NCBI GenBank assembly: GCA_009731375.1
Contig: BJOX01000125.1
Span: 897,317 to 955,046, forward strand
Direction of reading: 5' to 3'
DNA length: 57,730 nt
From: Paulinella micropora
Lineage: Eukaryota; Cercozoa; Imbricatea; Euglyphida
Part shown: piece by piece, positions 32,192-43,264 of the stretch
Position numbering within the stretch: position 1 is the first letter of the stretch
How the letters are laid out: each line of letters starts with the position of its first letter
Notes under the pieces: model-generated
What the model saw: the letters and a program-made list of their open reading frames with translations, nothing else
Told to the model about the DNA's origin: nothing
Databases searched by the model: none
Program-made: the position numbers and the translations under genes

Positions 32192-34093
32192 CTAGTTGTC
32201 GTTTCTCGCCTTCCCCAACGCCTCCATGAGAGCTTCCCAGCTTATCTCTATCCATTCAGCCGCTCCTGCAATCGGTTGCATCATGAGATCCCTATTGTAT
32301 CGCGGCATCAGCCCGGTCTTGCCCTCTTCCGGCCTTTCGTGGAAGAATCGTATCATCCTCTGATATGCCAAGTCAGCTCTCATTACAGTAATAGTCGAAG
32401 CATGTCCTCCAAGTCCCCTGGGCGGGGCTGAGCTCTCATTCTCCATGACTGCTTGCCAAGATGATTTAACACCCTCCATTTGACTGTACTTACAGAATAT
32501 TTTATGGGTCCTGCAGTCCTGTCCTTGGCACCATCTGTTGCAGTAGCTTACCAGTTTACAGTTGCCACACTTCTTGGTAGCTTCCTTTGCGCAGAATTCA
32601 CACTCCCTTGGCACCCTCTTCATGATTCCTTCCGGAGTATCCACTCCCACTCCACGCTCGAGTCCCTTCACGTACACTTCCCAGTCGTTCGGAACAACCT
32701 TGAAGTTGTATAGCCATCTCCAGTAGCGTAGCTCACTCAGACAAGCATTATTGAAGCAAGTCCAATAGTTCGCCACATTCACTTTTCCATTACACGATTC
32801 CCCCGGCATCTCTGGCTCGCTTTCACCAATGTAGATCATCGGGTTGGGGGATGCCATGAACGCGAACACTCGCCCTTCTCCATTGCCATTCGCCCCAGCC
32901 CTCACGAGGCCTCCCCCGTCCGCAGCGGGAGCCAAGTAAGCGTCGAACGTTCTTGGCATGTCCATGTCGATCGGAGTTACAGCCAGGCACGATACGCCCT
33001 GGACACCGTTGTTGGCTTTCTTGTTGCCACCTTTCTCTCCAGGCTTCGCGTTATTCTGATCCATATTTCCGTTCCCAGTCGGTTTCTGGCTTGCAATTTG
33101 CTTTTGGTTTCCATCCGAGGGTAGCTTCTTTCGGTAGCGATCTTTCAATGTCGGGCACCTTCTTCCCTGCTGGTCGTGCCCCGGTATTCTGCACTTCATG
33201 GTGCATGTGAAGTACTTGTGTGGGTTGCCGCAGTTATAACATTCTAACTTCCTCCCTTCCCTCATCGGGTTTTCCTGCGTCCGCTGCTGCTGTGCCGCCA
33301 CCATCGCCGTGCCCATTGCTCTTTCCTCCTTTGACATTGCCTCGTTTGCAATAACTCTCCTCTCGAAGAGTTGTCTGAAGTCTTCCCATGTAGCCGAAGG
33401 TGCAGCAACTTGAGCGTCTAGAAAAGACTTCCATGGATTTCTGTGCTCACATTTCCCGAGCGCAGTTTTAATAAACTGCATACGTAGCCTAGCGCTAATC
33501 GGTTCTCCGTGAGCTTCTAGGAATTGACAATGTGACTCAAAGTCACTCAGTTGAGCACGTAAATCCTCCTTACAATTAAATCTCCATCCGCAGATCATGT
33601 TGTTGCGTTGCTGCTTTTGGTGTGCGTCGTTTCCTTGATACCGCTCACGAAGCATCCTCAATAACTCCTCCGGTCGAAGTTGCTCTTCGCGTACTAGATG
33701 CCGTACAATGCGCTCAGACGCAGCACCGTATTCCAATCCCTTGTATATCCACATAAAGATCTGAGCCCTTCTGGCCAGAACTCTTCTTCGTTGAACCGGA
33801 GTTAGGTCGTGCTTCTGGTCGTGCTGTTTGTTGTCAGCATTCCCACGCCGTTGTCTTGCTGCAGCTTCCTTAGCTTCCTTGGCCTCCGCCCGTAGCTCCG
33901 CTTCAACTTCGATTCGCCATTGAAGCACATCGGGCAACGGCCTCACGTATTCCCAACATTTGATTGACGCGAGGTCCGCCCGCACTTGTGCATACCAGTC
34001 GTCCCAGCTCCGTCCAGACACTCCATCCTTGAACGTCGTCGCCTTTCCTTGAAGAATAGCGGTCGCAGCGTCTTTTAGCGCAGAAGAGGACAT
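32192..34093 (-). CDS. Copia D Gag with zinc knuckle and MYND-type finger
   Basis: A 634-codon frame from MSSSALKD is uninterrupted (the frame is open 17 codons further). The N-terminal half is helical Gag with GWRFNCKEDLRAQLSDFESH, like the UBN2/Gag fold of copia. A zinc knuckle follows around residue 295 (CYNCGNPHKYFTCTMKC), then a Gln/Asn/Lys linker. Next is a domain with YWRWLYNFKVVPNDW, then a MYND finger (CEFCAKEATKKCGNC, YCNRWCQGQDCRTHKIFC) and a conserved C-terminal tail of about 90 residues. MYND fingers normally mediate protein-protein contacts in cellular proteins; finding one in Gag is unusual. This is the only long intact ORF of copia D. Confidence 0.85.
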   Translation of the reverse strand: MSSSALKDAATAILQGKATTFKDGVSGRSWDDWYAQVRADLASIKCWEYVRPLPDVLQWRIEVEAELRAEAKEAKEAAARQRRGNADNKQHDQKHDLTPVQRRRVLARRAQIFMWIYKGLEYGAASERIVRHLVREEQLRPEELLRMLRERYQGNDAHQKQQRNNMICGWRFNCKEDLRAQLSDFESHCQFLEAHGEPISARLRMQFIKTALGKCEHRNPWKSFLDAQVAAPSATWEDFRQLFERRVIANEAMSKEERAMGTAMVAAQQQRTQENPMREGRKLECYNCGNPHKYFTCTMKCRIPGHDQQGRRCPTLKDRYRKKLPSDGNQKQIASQKPTGNGNMDQNNAKPGEKGGNKKANNGVQGVSCLAVTPIDMDMPRTFDAYLAPAADGGGLVRAGANGNGEGRVFAFMASPNPMIYIGESEPEMPGESCNGKVNVANYWTCFNNACLSELRYWRWLYNFKVVPNDWEVYVKGLERGVGVDTPEGIMKRVPRECEFCAKEATKKCGNCKLVSYCNRWCQGQDCRTHKIFCKYSQMEGVKSSWQAVMENESSAPPRGLGGHASTITVMRADLAYQRMIRFFHERPEEGKTGLMPRYNRDLMMQPIAGAAEWIEISWEALMEALGKARNDN

Positions 34094-34180
34094 AACCCTT
34101 TGTATTAAACTAAGCGAACGAAGGCAGCATTGTTTGAGTTTCAACTGCGATGGGGGTCTTTGTTGCAGAGGTTACCAGCT

Positions 34181-34184
<4 letters not shown>

Positions 34185-34221
<37 letters not shown>

Positions 34222-34243
34222 NNNNNNNNNNCCCCCCCCCCCC
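34185..34243. other. Poly-C tract interrupted by a 10-base gap
   Basis: C37 (34185-34221), N10 (34222-34231) and C12 lie between the start of copia D Gag and unrelated sequence. This may be a false contig join. Confidence 0.9.
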
Positions 34244-34467
34244 GGGTCAAGTCAAAGCCTTATACGTGGCTGACCGACCCACCCAACTTTTAAGCTACAA
34301 TTTCATGCCATGTTTGATTTTTTTTCTTAATTGGTTAACATGCATGGCATAAAGTTGAAGCTACAATTCTTCGGACTCTAGTTTATTTTTTATAATTGGT
34401 AATAATAGAGTACCGACATGCCGCAACCCAAGTCAGCTGCGGGCCAGAATGACTCTCGCCGATCTCC
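34244..34467. other. AT-rich sequence after the poly-C gap
   Basis: Contains two related blocks (AAGCTACAATT...) about 60 bp apart, and no convincing gene. Confidence 0.4.
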
Positions 34468-35654
34468 GTGGTTTTTGGGCACGGCAAATTTCTGCTTCTC
34501 CCGCATTCAAAGGTTGCGCAATTAATTCACCCACCCCTTCGTCATGAATGGACACGTTTACATAATCAGCATTGGGTAGTACACAGGGCAACCAAGTTTG
34601 GGCGCACTGCTTTCAATGTAGAGACTATAAAAATCAAACTGCTAGATTAGCGGAACTACAAGAATTCGATGGAGTGAGAGAGCTGAGTGCGGAAGAGCGG
34701 AGAGAAATAGAAAAAATCGAAAAGATAATTCGAAATTCAGAGCAACATCTCAAGGCAAAAGAAAACGCGAAATCTTTTGACGATGACTTAGAAACAGTCA
34801 AGAACGACACTCAAACTGTTGTGATGGTTGCTGATTTTTCGCGCATGAGTGTGGGCGGGTGGGAAAACAGAAGATATTAACGATCACATAGCTGTTCTTT
34901 TGTCCGGTGACGGACTTGGTGGTATAAAAAAAGAGTACATTGACACACTACCTCATAAAGATGAGGAAGAAGGAAAGAATGACTTCTTCTTTTACCTGCA
35001 ATGGTTGCATGATATTATGGTACGTGCAATTAAGCTCCGTGGGTATACTAAAGTAATAAAATGGTCCGATGGTGGCCGGAAACATTACAAACAAAGATAT
35101 TCGCTAGCAGAGGCTAGCCTTGTTAGGGCTAAGCATCCTTGGCTGGAATACTTTGCTTGGAATTTCTGGGCATCTAATCACGAAAAAAGCCTTTGCGATT
35201 CCCATGCGGGAAAAATCGCTCAAATGGTTGCATATTCTGCATTTCATGACGGCTGGATTTGGGAAACTGCCAAAGACTTGGGGAGATTGATTGAATCAAA
35301 ACTCAGCAACCCCAGGTATTGTATTTCCAAACTTCAATTTGTCGAGATGAGAAATACCGTCACAAAGTGAAAGGTATTCATGATCTGAAGAAATATCACT
35401 TTGAAACCACAACTACCCCAGGTCTTCTGAAAATCAAAACCTTTCGAGATCAACCATCATTTGATTTCCGATTCCAGGTTGATCGAAAACTTCTTACCGC
35501 ACAACAGCTACTGCTTCATACTAGAGGAAGTAGATCGTTTGACTGGTGGCCTCCAGAGCTAGGCCTACCTCCAGAAGCTCCTAGAGCATTTCCTTCACAA
35601 GCGCCAGCTCGCAGAGCCAGGCCTCGACAACAACGCAGACGAGTGTACAGATAA
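34468..35654 (+). pseudogene. Transposase-like protein, frame-broken
   Basis: Three frames in order make up one protein. The first (to about 34880) has Cys-containing and heptad-like segments ending VVMVADFSRM. The second (34849-35370) has LLSGDG, then VIKWSDGGRKHYKQRY, YFAWNFWASNHEKSLCDSHAGKIAQMV. The third (to 35654) ends in an Arg/Pro-rich tail. An SDG..KHxK motif followed by a H-x-K-x-x-C-D block is seen in several families of eukaryotic DDE-like transposases, where the usual HGK here reads HEK. I cannot name the superfamily. Two frameshifts make it inactive as read. Confidence 0.55.
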
Positions 35655-35739
35655 AGTAATAAACTGATTTTAACTTAAACATTTCAAGTCTAATTTGAAT
35701 TTGAATTTGAATTTTCATTAATATTATTTGAATTTAATT

Positions 35740-36498
35740 TTTATTAATATGTTTCATGCATACTTCAAGTAGGCAGTGAGTATTTATAACGAATACAAGT
35801 GAGTGGCAAGTAGTCTGAGTGTCACAGTGACTAGTGTAAAACACGGTCACTCGCTGTGAAATATAAGCTTCCGCACCGGTTTTATGTTTCAAAAACATTA
35901 TAAATATGCTAAGCAAACTTGTATTAATATAACTTCATGCATACTTCAAGTAGGCAGTGAGTATGTATAACGAATACAAGTGAGTGGCAAGTAGTCTGAG
36001 TGTCACAGTGACTAGTGTAAAACACGGTCACTCGCTGTGAAATATAAGCTTCCGCACCGGTTTAATGCTTCAAAAACATTATAAGTATGCTAAACAAACT
36101 TGTATTAATGTGATTTCATGCATACTTCAAGTAGTCGGTGAGTATGTATAACGACCATCAGTAATCAACTTGAAAATTTCAAGTCACATTTGAATTTGAA
36201 TTTGAATTTGAAGTAATATCATTAGAATTTAATAAATTGAATATAATTACGTTGATTTTGATGTAAAACAACATAAAAACAAAGAAAAACCAAGCTCAGG
36301 CAACCCAAAACCACAATCTAGCCAAGATCATAGCTAACGGTCGAAAAACAGTTGTAACGGCTAGAAATTCAAATTTTTAAAACTTTTTTGTTTAAAATAG
36401 TTAAAATACATTAAAATCTTTCATTTTCATGCTACTCCCATCAATTTTCACAACCTTTAGACTTAGCGTGCATGTTAGCGTGCATTATATCCTGTCCA
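35740..36498 (+). repeat. About 180-bp tandem repeats plus conserved AT-rich tail (copy 2)
   Basis: The same unit as at 7083-8097, in the same orientation, with AAGCTTCCG landmarks at about 35866 and 36047 (181 bp). It is followed by the nearly identical tail (36176-36498) ending in two TTAGCGTGCA copies and ATATCCTGT. An ATTTGAATTTGAA run also precedes the repeats at about 35695. Confidence 0.85.
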
Positions 36499-37501
36499 TC
36501 GATTTCATTTCTTGCTTTCGGACGAGCTAAAGGCGAACGAGGGAGTGGATGCAAGTTCACAACAGAAGCAGTGTGTGTTGTAGCGGTTGGGACAGAAACC
36601 GCAAGGGGGATCGACGACGCGTTGAAGCTCGTCCCCATCCCAATTTCGTACTCAGCGACGTCGTCGTTGGGCTCGTCCGTCGTCTCGAGGGCAGAGTCAT
36701 CTCCCTTCTTGTCCGTTTGTTCTGGAAAAATTTCGCGATCAACCCGTGAAATTTGTGTATCTTTTTTCCAAAAAGGTACCGGTTGGTTTGGTGGGAGGTC
36801 GTCGAACGTCCAAGGTCGCTCGTTCACGTTTGCGTCGTAACCTCGTGTCGATTCGTCGAACTTCACGTTGCGTACTTCTACTATTTTCCTGGTCGTAGGG
36901 ACATAGATTCGGTACAGTCTGCGAAAAATGTTGTACCAGTTAGCGTTCCAGGGATAGCCATATGTCTCCCCTTCTTTGCGTCTTCCACTCGCACAAACGC
37001 CAAACACCCAATAGGACGTAGGAACTGTAGAGGAAACGAACGACGTAATGTTACCTCATAGGGGCTTAATCCTTTGTAGGGTCCCTTCAGTATGGGAGAC
37101 ACCATCCTTGTCGCCCACTCCGCCAGACACATCTCCTCCCAGAACGATTCAGGTAAATGATCATCAAGACGAAGCGCGGTTGCACGACCTCCATTTGTTC
37201 GCCATTGTCGTTCTGCCTTTGGGTTGGATGTAGGCTTGTTGCGAGAAGTCGGCTTCAACACAATTCCCTTCGACGAGCTGTACTCCTTCATCAGGTTTGT
37301 TACAAACTCACCATCAGTTCGCAACTGTTTTACCTTCCTTCCTGTTTGCGTTTCAAAGAAGGCGATTGCTTTCTCCACCTTTGGCTGATAGCTAGCAGAC
37401 TCACGAGTAGGAGAATGGATGATGAAACCAAAATTAATGACCCTTTTGTCTCGATGATGCCCAGTTGATACAAGTTCCCCTGTAGGGACTTGACCGGCCA
37501 C
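36499..37501 (-). pseudogene. Copia C integrase, two frames, cut by the satellite module
   Basis: One frame (37501-36881) has KKLRTDGEFVTN-type sequence (second catalytic Asp), a predicted Glu region (NPKAERQWR), ESFWEEMCLAEWATRM and LSPYEVTLRRSFPLQFLRPIGC. The next frame (37007 to about 36499) is the integrase C-terminal part and an acidic/Pro-rich linker. The coding sequence ends where the repeat module begins (about 36498). No reverse transcriptase of this element is found. Confidence 0.8.
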
Positions 37502-38367
37502 GGTCCACGAAAATCGATGTGCAGTGACTCCCCTAGGGCAAAGTCGTTGTCGATAGGCGGATTACCTTTGTAGTATGGACTGCGAGTTGCTTTAGCTTGT
37601 AGGCAAGGAGCACACTTCGTAGGCAGTAACTGTCGCAAGTTGGTACCCGTAATCGTCCTGCCGGCTCTTTTTGCCAATAAGTCCATAACTTCAACGTTGC
37701 CGTGCGCAGTCATCCTGTGCCAAGTCATAGCTGACACAGGGGCTTTGGATGTGTTCGGGTTGATAGAAAAGTTGACCATTGGTTTGTTGCTGTTGCGGAC
37801 CAGTGGGTTGTATCGCGCGTTGAGATCAAGGGGCACATCGTCGGTCTCGTCAAGCCTGTACAGTTTGTTCGGCATCATTCTCGATCGGCAGATGACCATC
37901 GATGCGTCGATGTAGATCGGTGCCTTCAGCACCACGGCTTGATTGTTCTGAAAGACCGTTGCATATCCGTAGTCGCAGTCTAACACACCAGGCGATATGA
38001 TGTTGTATGGTGTAGTAGGTAAGACGTAAGCATCACGAAACACGAAGTCGTTGTGGGCACCACTCCCCTCCACGAAGGTAAAGCTTGCATCGGCTTGTGC
38101 GTCCACTTTGACTCGCTCTGGCGATAAGCCAGACAGCTTGGCTTCCTTTCCACGTCTAACATTGCACAAAGGCAGGGTAGGATGTACAATAGTCCGGTTA
38201 CAACCGGTATCGAAGATAGAAGTTCGCCCCCCACTTGTTCTTGCCAGTAGCGCCACATTGTCGCTCACCTCGTCAGGCAGAACAGTGTCATCAACCAAGG
38301 TAGCACTGAACGCTCTTGCAACCAATGACGGGTCGTACGGGATTTCACTCGGGGCCTCACCCTCCAC
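37330..38367 (-). pseudogene. Copia C protease and GAG-pre-integrase
   Basis: The active site reads TSIFDTGCNRTIVHP (DTG). The GAG-pre-integrase zinc pair is TWHRMTAHGN with CAPCLQAK, and the integrase starts with LHIDFRGPWPVKS (first catalytic Asp). The frame is open for 345 codons, then shifts into the integrase continuation listed separately. Confidence 0.85.
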
Positions 38368-38422
38368 GATATATCGTTACATGTTGGGCTTATATGTCGC
38401 GAAGCCAGATATATAGTCGCCA

Positions 38423-40632
38423 TTAAATCATTTGTAGCGCCCCAAGTTTGTATTTCGGTGGAAGCTGCGGGACCGTTACTATCGGCCCGGACTCATGAAT
38501 TTTGTAGTGAGTCATCCGCTGTAAAGCAAACCACGCGTACTCAATAAGCGTAGAACCAATACCACAAGCGGGTAAAATTTGTTGTCGGGTAGGGTCGCGT
38601 AGTTGCTCGTTACACTTATCATCGGCATAGGTGCAGAACCTAGAATGAGGAGCACGATCTTTCTTGCGACAGGATCTCTTACAGTAGAATACGCATTGAC
38701 ATTTGTCGCATCGTCGATGTCGGTTGAGCGGGGTCTATGTCGTCACATATTCGCAAACTGTGCCGGGCTAGGGTTAGCATGGGGTGTCCCTGCCATAATC
38801 AAAGGGTTGGTGTGGTGCACAGAGCAGTAACGAGATAACGAAACAGTAGCCTGCCATTCTTGAGGGATGATGTTGAAGCCAAGCCTCAGCGACCAATACT
38901 CCATCTCGATGATGGAAGCATGACGAAAACAGAAGTGGACATCTATAGCCCAAAAATTTGGAGCTCCTGGAAAAGCAGGATGGGAAACAGATCTGTTGAG
39001 TACCACATTCTGTCGCAGTTGAGCAGGCAGTTCGATCTGTAGCCTCGACGGGGGTTGTTGTCGTGATACGATTGCACTCCTCGGAATTGGGGGTTCCTTT
39101 CCTTCAGTGTAGACCTCCTCCCTATTGTAGTTGTCGATCCACAGCAGCGGAGGTACAATAGCCTGTAGACGGGCATTCGGGTACCAAGGGTCCGGTCTCG
39201 GGACAGTGTAGCTGCTCGACGCTTCCAATCGCCAATCAGCGGGCCAGTGTCGCGGGGGCACCGGGAAACCCTGTTCAGGGTCTTTCTTCCTTTAGAGCTT
39301 TTGTATGAATACCCAAACGTTCAGTTTACACTGGAAGTCGTTCTCGTCCAGTTTTTTGTTCGTCAGTTAGCGACTCCCACGGGAACCCGGATCTCTTGAG
39401 GCCTAGCGCTGGCAAAGGATAGGAAATCCTGATGAGGATTAATCACACCTGTCGCTCCTCTTGCTGTTGCAGGCGTTGAAGCCGAAGCTGAAGTCAACGC
39501 GGGCGAGGGCGACGATGTCGCTTCCGACTTCTTCTCGTCGCTTGCAGGTACCTTCCCACCTTGAGCCGGTTGGCAGGCACTTCCAATAGCAAGTTGTCTA
39601 CTTCCTCGAGCGTCTTCGGGCTAAAAGCCATCAAAACAACAGCATTGTTCTCAGTTGTACTCTCACTGTAGACGTTCGTGTGCATTCCAGTCGTCCCGCG
39701 TTGGTCGGCGGCCGTCGGCCGTCCATCGTCGTCGTCGGAGTCGCTCATCGCCTCATCCTCCGAACTAGCAATTTCAGGCATGTCTTCATCATCAGAGCCG
39801 TACATCGAAGCACGGGCCTGTGTGTTTGCAGCGGTATCGTTCGGCGCGTCTTCCATCGGTCCATCGGCGGCTCCGTCGGCATCGGTTTCGCCAAAGACGT
39901 CGTCACGGGTAAGCAGGCCAGGCATGCCGTCGTCATTCTCGTCGTCCTTGTCACATTGCACAGCATTTGCAATACGACAGTAATTGCTTATAAAGGCAAG
40001 CCTGGTCAGCTGTCTTATCATATTCGCTTGCCACGCGGTGCCCGCCTGCTGCAATCCATACAACGGGGTTTGTTTCTCGTCTTCTAGGTCGTCGACCAAG
40101 GGGCATGGGCTCCATGCGCAGTAACCAACGATATCGATGTGTGGGCATCACGGCCGGTCATTCGGGGCATTGTCGAGTGGCGGGACCTGTCGCACAGTCG
40201 CATCAATCACCGGCATAGTCGTCCCATTCGTAGGCGCGGCGCGTGGAGTCGATCGGCTCTTCTACCGTTGGTGCAGCAGCCGGAGCTGGATTCAAGGCGA
40301 CTAAGTCTGCATCTTCGTCCACAATCTCCTCCACGACCAAGCGCGACCATGCGTCATCGAGCGGGTGGGCAGTCCCATCCTCAGCAGTAGCAACATTGGC
40401 TTGACCATTGTTAGTTATTGTTGCGATTACTGCCCCGGTTATTGTCATTTCGGCCATTACGAGTATTGCGAGAATTATTTTTCCCATTTTTACCTTTTCG
40501 GCCAGGACCTTTTACCTTGCACTCAGCTCCAAGGTGGCGGGGCTTATTGGTGCATTCGGGCCGTTTGTATTTGACGCGGCATTTGGAAATGCGATGTTGA
40601 TTCCCACAATTCCAACACGATCCGCTAAACTG

Positions 40633-40671
<39 letters not shown>

Positions 40672-41593
40672 ACNNNNNNNNNNTCGTTTCATTCATCATC
40701 ACGACGGCTTGCATCTGTTCCCTCGCCATCGCAGCCAGGGCTGGGAAGTCAGCTTTACTCGCGTCATCATAACTAAAGTAGCATTTCAATCCAAAATCGG
40801 AGAAGGGCAAATGCTTTGCACCTTCAAGCTTCTGTATCAAATTGATACACTTATACTCATCTGAGAAGACCTGCTTTCGCTCCTCGAGTAATTTGTATCG
40901 GTATACGTAAGCATCGAGCCGTACCTCGGTTTTGTCCTTCGTAGTAAGTCGATCGTTGTTGAGCTGGTGGATAAGCGTAGCCGCAGATACAGCTCCAATA
41001 TGAGCGTACCTTTGGCAGAGTGCTCCATCACGTGCGGGTCATTTCCAGCGCGTCATCGTCAGCAATGCCTCCGAGTTGCGTTGCATTGCTTCTGAGATGA
41101 TGGCACGAAACTTTGTCGCCAGCTGAACCTGTGCCTGTGCAGACAGACAATTATAGAGTTCCTCGTATGTCGGGTCAGGGCCAAGGGCAGCCACAGCTGC
41201 ACGCTGAACATCGTACGGGTCGTAAGTCGCGGAAGCAGACGCCGTAGTCGTCGTGGACGTAGATGACGATGAAGACGACAGCGGCGACCTGCTCGCCGCA
41301 GCAGCAGCTGCAGAGATCGGTGGTGGCGTAATGATGACTTTCAGCTCAGCTCGTGAGAGCGGCGAGCTTTCATCGCGCGGTATGATGAGTAGCTTTGGAT
41401 CAAGCCCCATCAGGAACTGCAAGGTTGACCAACGCCATTTGTCAAACGCCTGAGCATCCCTCGCAGCATTCGATGTCGGTGCAGGCAGTTGAGGTACCCT
41501 CAAAGAGACCTTCGCTTGCTCATAACCAACTATACCATTACCTCCGGGTATAACATCGCCGCCGCCCAAAAGAACTAGTACGTTTTGCCGCAT
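38423..41593 (-). pseudogene. Copia C Gag region with zinc knuckle and MYND-type extension
   Basis: The Gag N-terminus (41593-41039) is followed by another frame (41031-40625), then a knuckle-like block (CWNCGNQHRISKC ... CTNKPRHLGAEC) split by a C36 run and a 10-base gap. After acidic linkers (40151-39494), the frame 39261-38743 carries EYWSLRLGFNIIPQEW. The frame from about 38756 to 38423 carries RCDKCQCVFYCKRSC and RAPHSRFC, the second half of a MYND finger; a stop interrupts its first half. The order of domains is the same as in copia D Gag. Several frameshifts and stops show it is decayed. Confidence 0.7.
40636..40683. other. Poly-C tract and 10-base gap inside copia C Gag
   Basis: C35 or so, CAC, then N10. 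It disrupts the zinc-knuckle coding region. Confidence 0.9.
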
Positions 41594-43264
41594 ATGCTAT
41601 AGGCAAATGATCGGCAAATTTCAGCAAGTTTCATACGTTCCTAGAATGTATTAATGATAAATAATCATAATTACTGAAAAAGTAATAAGTTTAGACTATT
41701 TTACAAGCCGCCTGAACGTCTAAAAGTGGCAAAAATCAGCAAAACTGTCGGCAAATATTAATGCATGATTTTGCTGATTTTTTGCCTCTGTTTGCCGCTT
41801 TTTTGCCGTTCTTTTTGCATAATATTGATTGAATAATATTATTTCAACTATCCACAACTTAATTTCAAGTCGGTATTGCACCGTTTACCAGAAAATATTG
41901 GTGACGGGTGGCACTACCATGTGCAAGCACCTCATACAAATTTCGCCTAAGTCATAAATAGAAAATAACTCAGGAGGCCATATTAGGCAGAATTTTTGCG
42001 CTGGATTTCATCAATAGATGATGGAGAAGCTAAATTTACTATTTATATTTGCATGGGTCACCGGGTGTATGAATATGTATAACAAATACACCGCCACCCG
42101 TTTTTGCCGCCGGCTTTCAAAATTTGCCTAAGTCATAAATACAAAACAACTCAGGAACTTATCTGCCTTAACTGCTTAGTAATAATTCATCATTATGTCC
42201 GCACCAAGGACCTTATGATCATACATGAATTAACATGTCTATGCCCTATCACTCACGTTGGCGTTGAAAAGCCAGACCCAAAGAAGGTCATTTACTTACC
42301 CTCACTCTCTCTGAGATTTAGAGTCAGAAGTGGCTACCCACTTACCGCGGCGTGCACATATCAATTAGATTATATGCAAGGCTGGCGTCCCACGGTAAAG
42401 TAAGGCCTCTCTGACGAGAAGACGATTATCAACTACGCTCTCCTAACCTCTCAAAACCAAAAAGGTAAAGTTGCGCCCATCCCAGCTGAAACTTGAAGTA
42501 TGATCATGCATCGGAAAAATTACACAACATATAATCAAAATATAATAAGTCAGTAAGTCGACTTAATAGATATTGATCCGGTAATGCAATTTACGGTGAA
42601 ATTTAATGATTTAGTTATCCCTGATTATTATATGATAGGTATGACATCCATGTTTATAAAGTACAGACATAGACATCACATCGTGACATATAAATGTGGG
42701 ATTAAATATTATAATAAAAGTCATAAAGGCAAAAGTATAGAATATATGAAATATAGCAGATAAACATGCCAAATTAATGTAGTAGCTGTAGATCAGCGAG
42801 TTGTAACAGAATACACATTAAATTAAGCAAGTTTAATATGAGTAACTTACCAAAAATAATTTTGTCAGCATTTCCCCGGCAAGGGGTACCTTTCGGAAAA
42901 ACTATGTAATAAATTAAGTTTTTATGTCGCAGGCCGAAGTATAATGCTGCGAATTATTAGTACTTAGTTACAACTATATGGGATCTAAGGATCCGCACGC
43001 TTGTTCCACGTCTGGGTGCTCAATCCTCGAACTTTGCCTAGGCCTCTGGCTCGTCTCTCGCTCAACTACCTAGAATTCCTATCAACGGGGAAAAAGGGGT
43101 AGTGCACAGCAAAAACACGCCAAAAGCACAAATATACATGGTGGCAAGTTCTAGCAAGCTACAAGAGTGCTTTTGGAAACAAAATCCCTAAGAGCCAAAG
43201 GCATCTTAGCAACTTTGTGTCCAGAAGCACTAAGTCTTAAAGGAGCTCGCAACCTCGCAGAAAA
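41594..43264. other. AT-rich spacer between copia C and the GC-rich block
   Basis: No convincing gene. It contains a hairpin at 41728-41786 (arms GGCAAAAATCAGCAAAA) and a direct repeat (about 41940 and 42120, CCTAAGTCATAAATA...AACTCAGGA). A short plus frame (42104-42403) has no recognisable motif. From about 43000 the GC content rises. Confidence 0.5.

Noticed and set aside
42104-42403. A 99-codon plus frame in the AT-rich spacer
   Set aside because: No homology that I recognise, no start context or neighbouring exon; probably chance.
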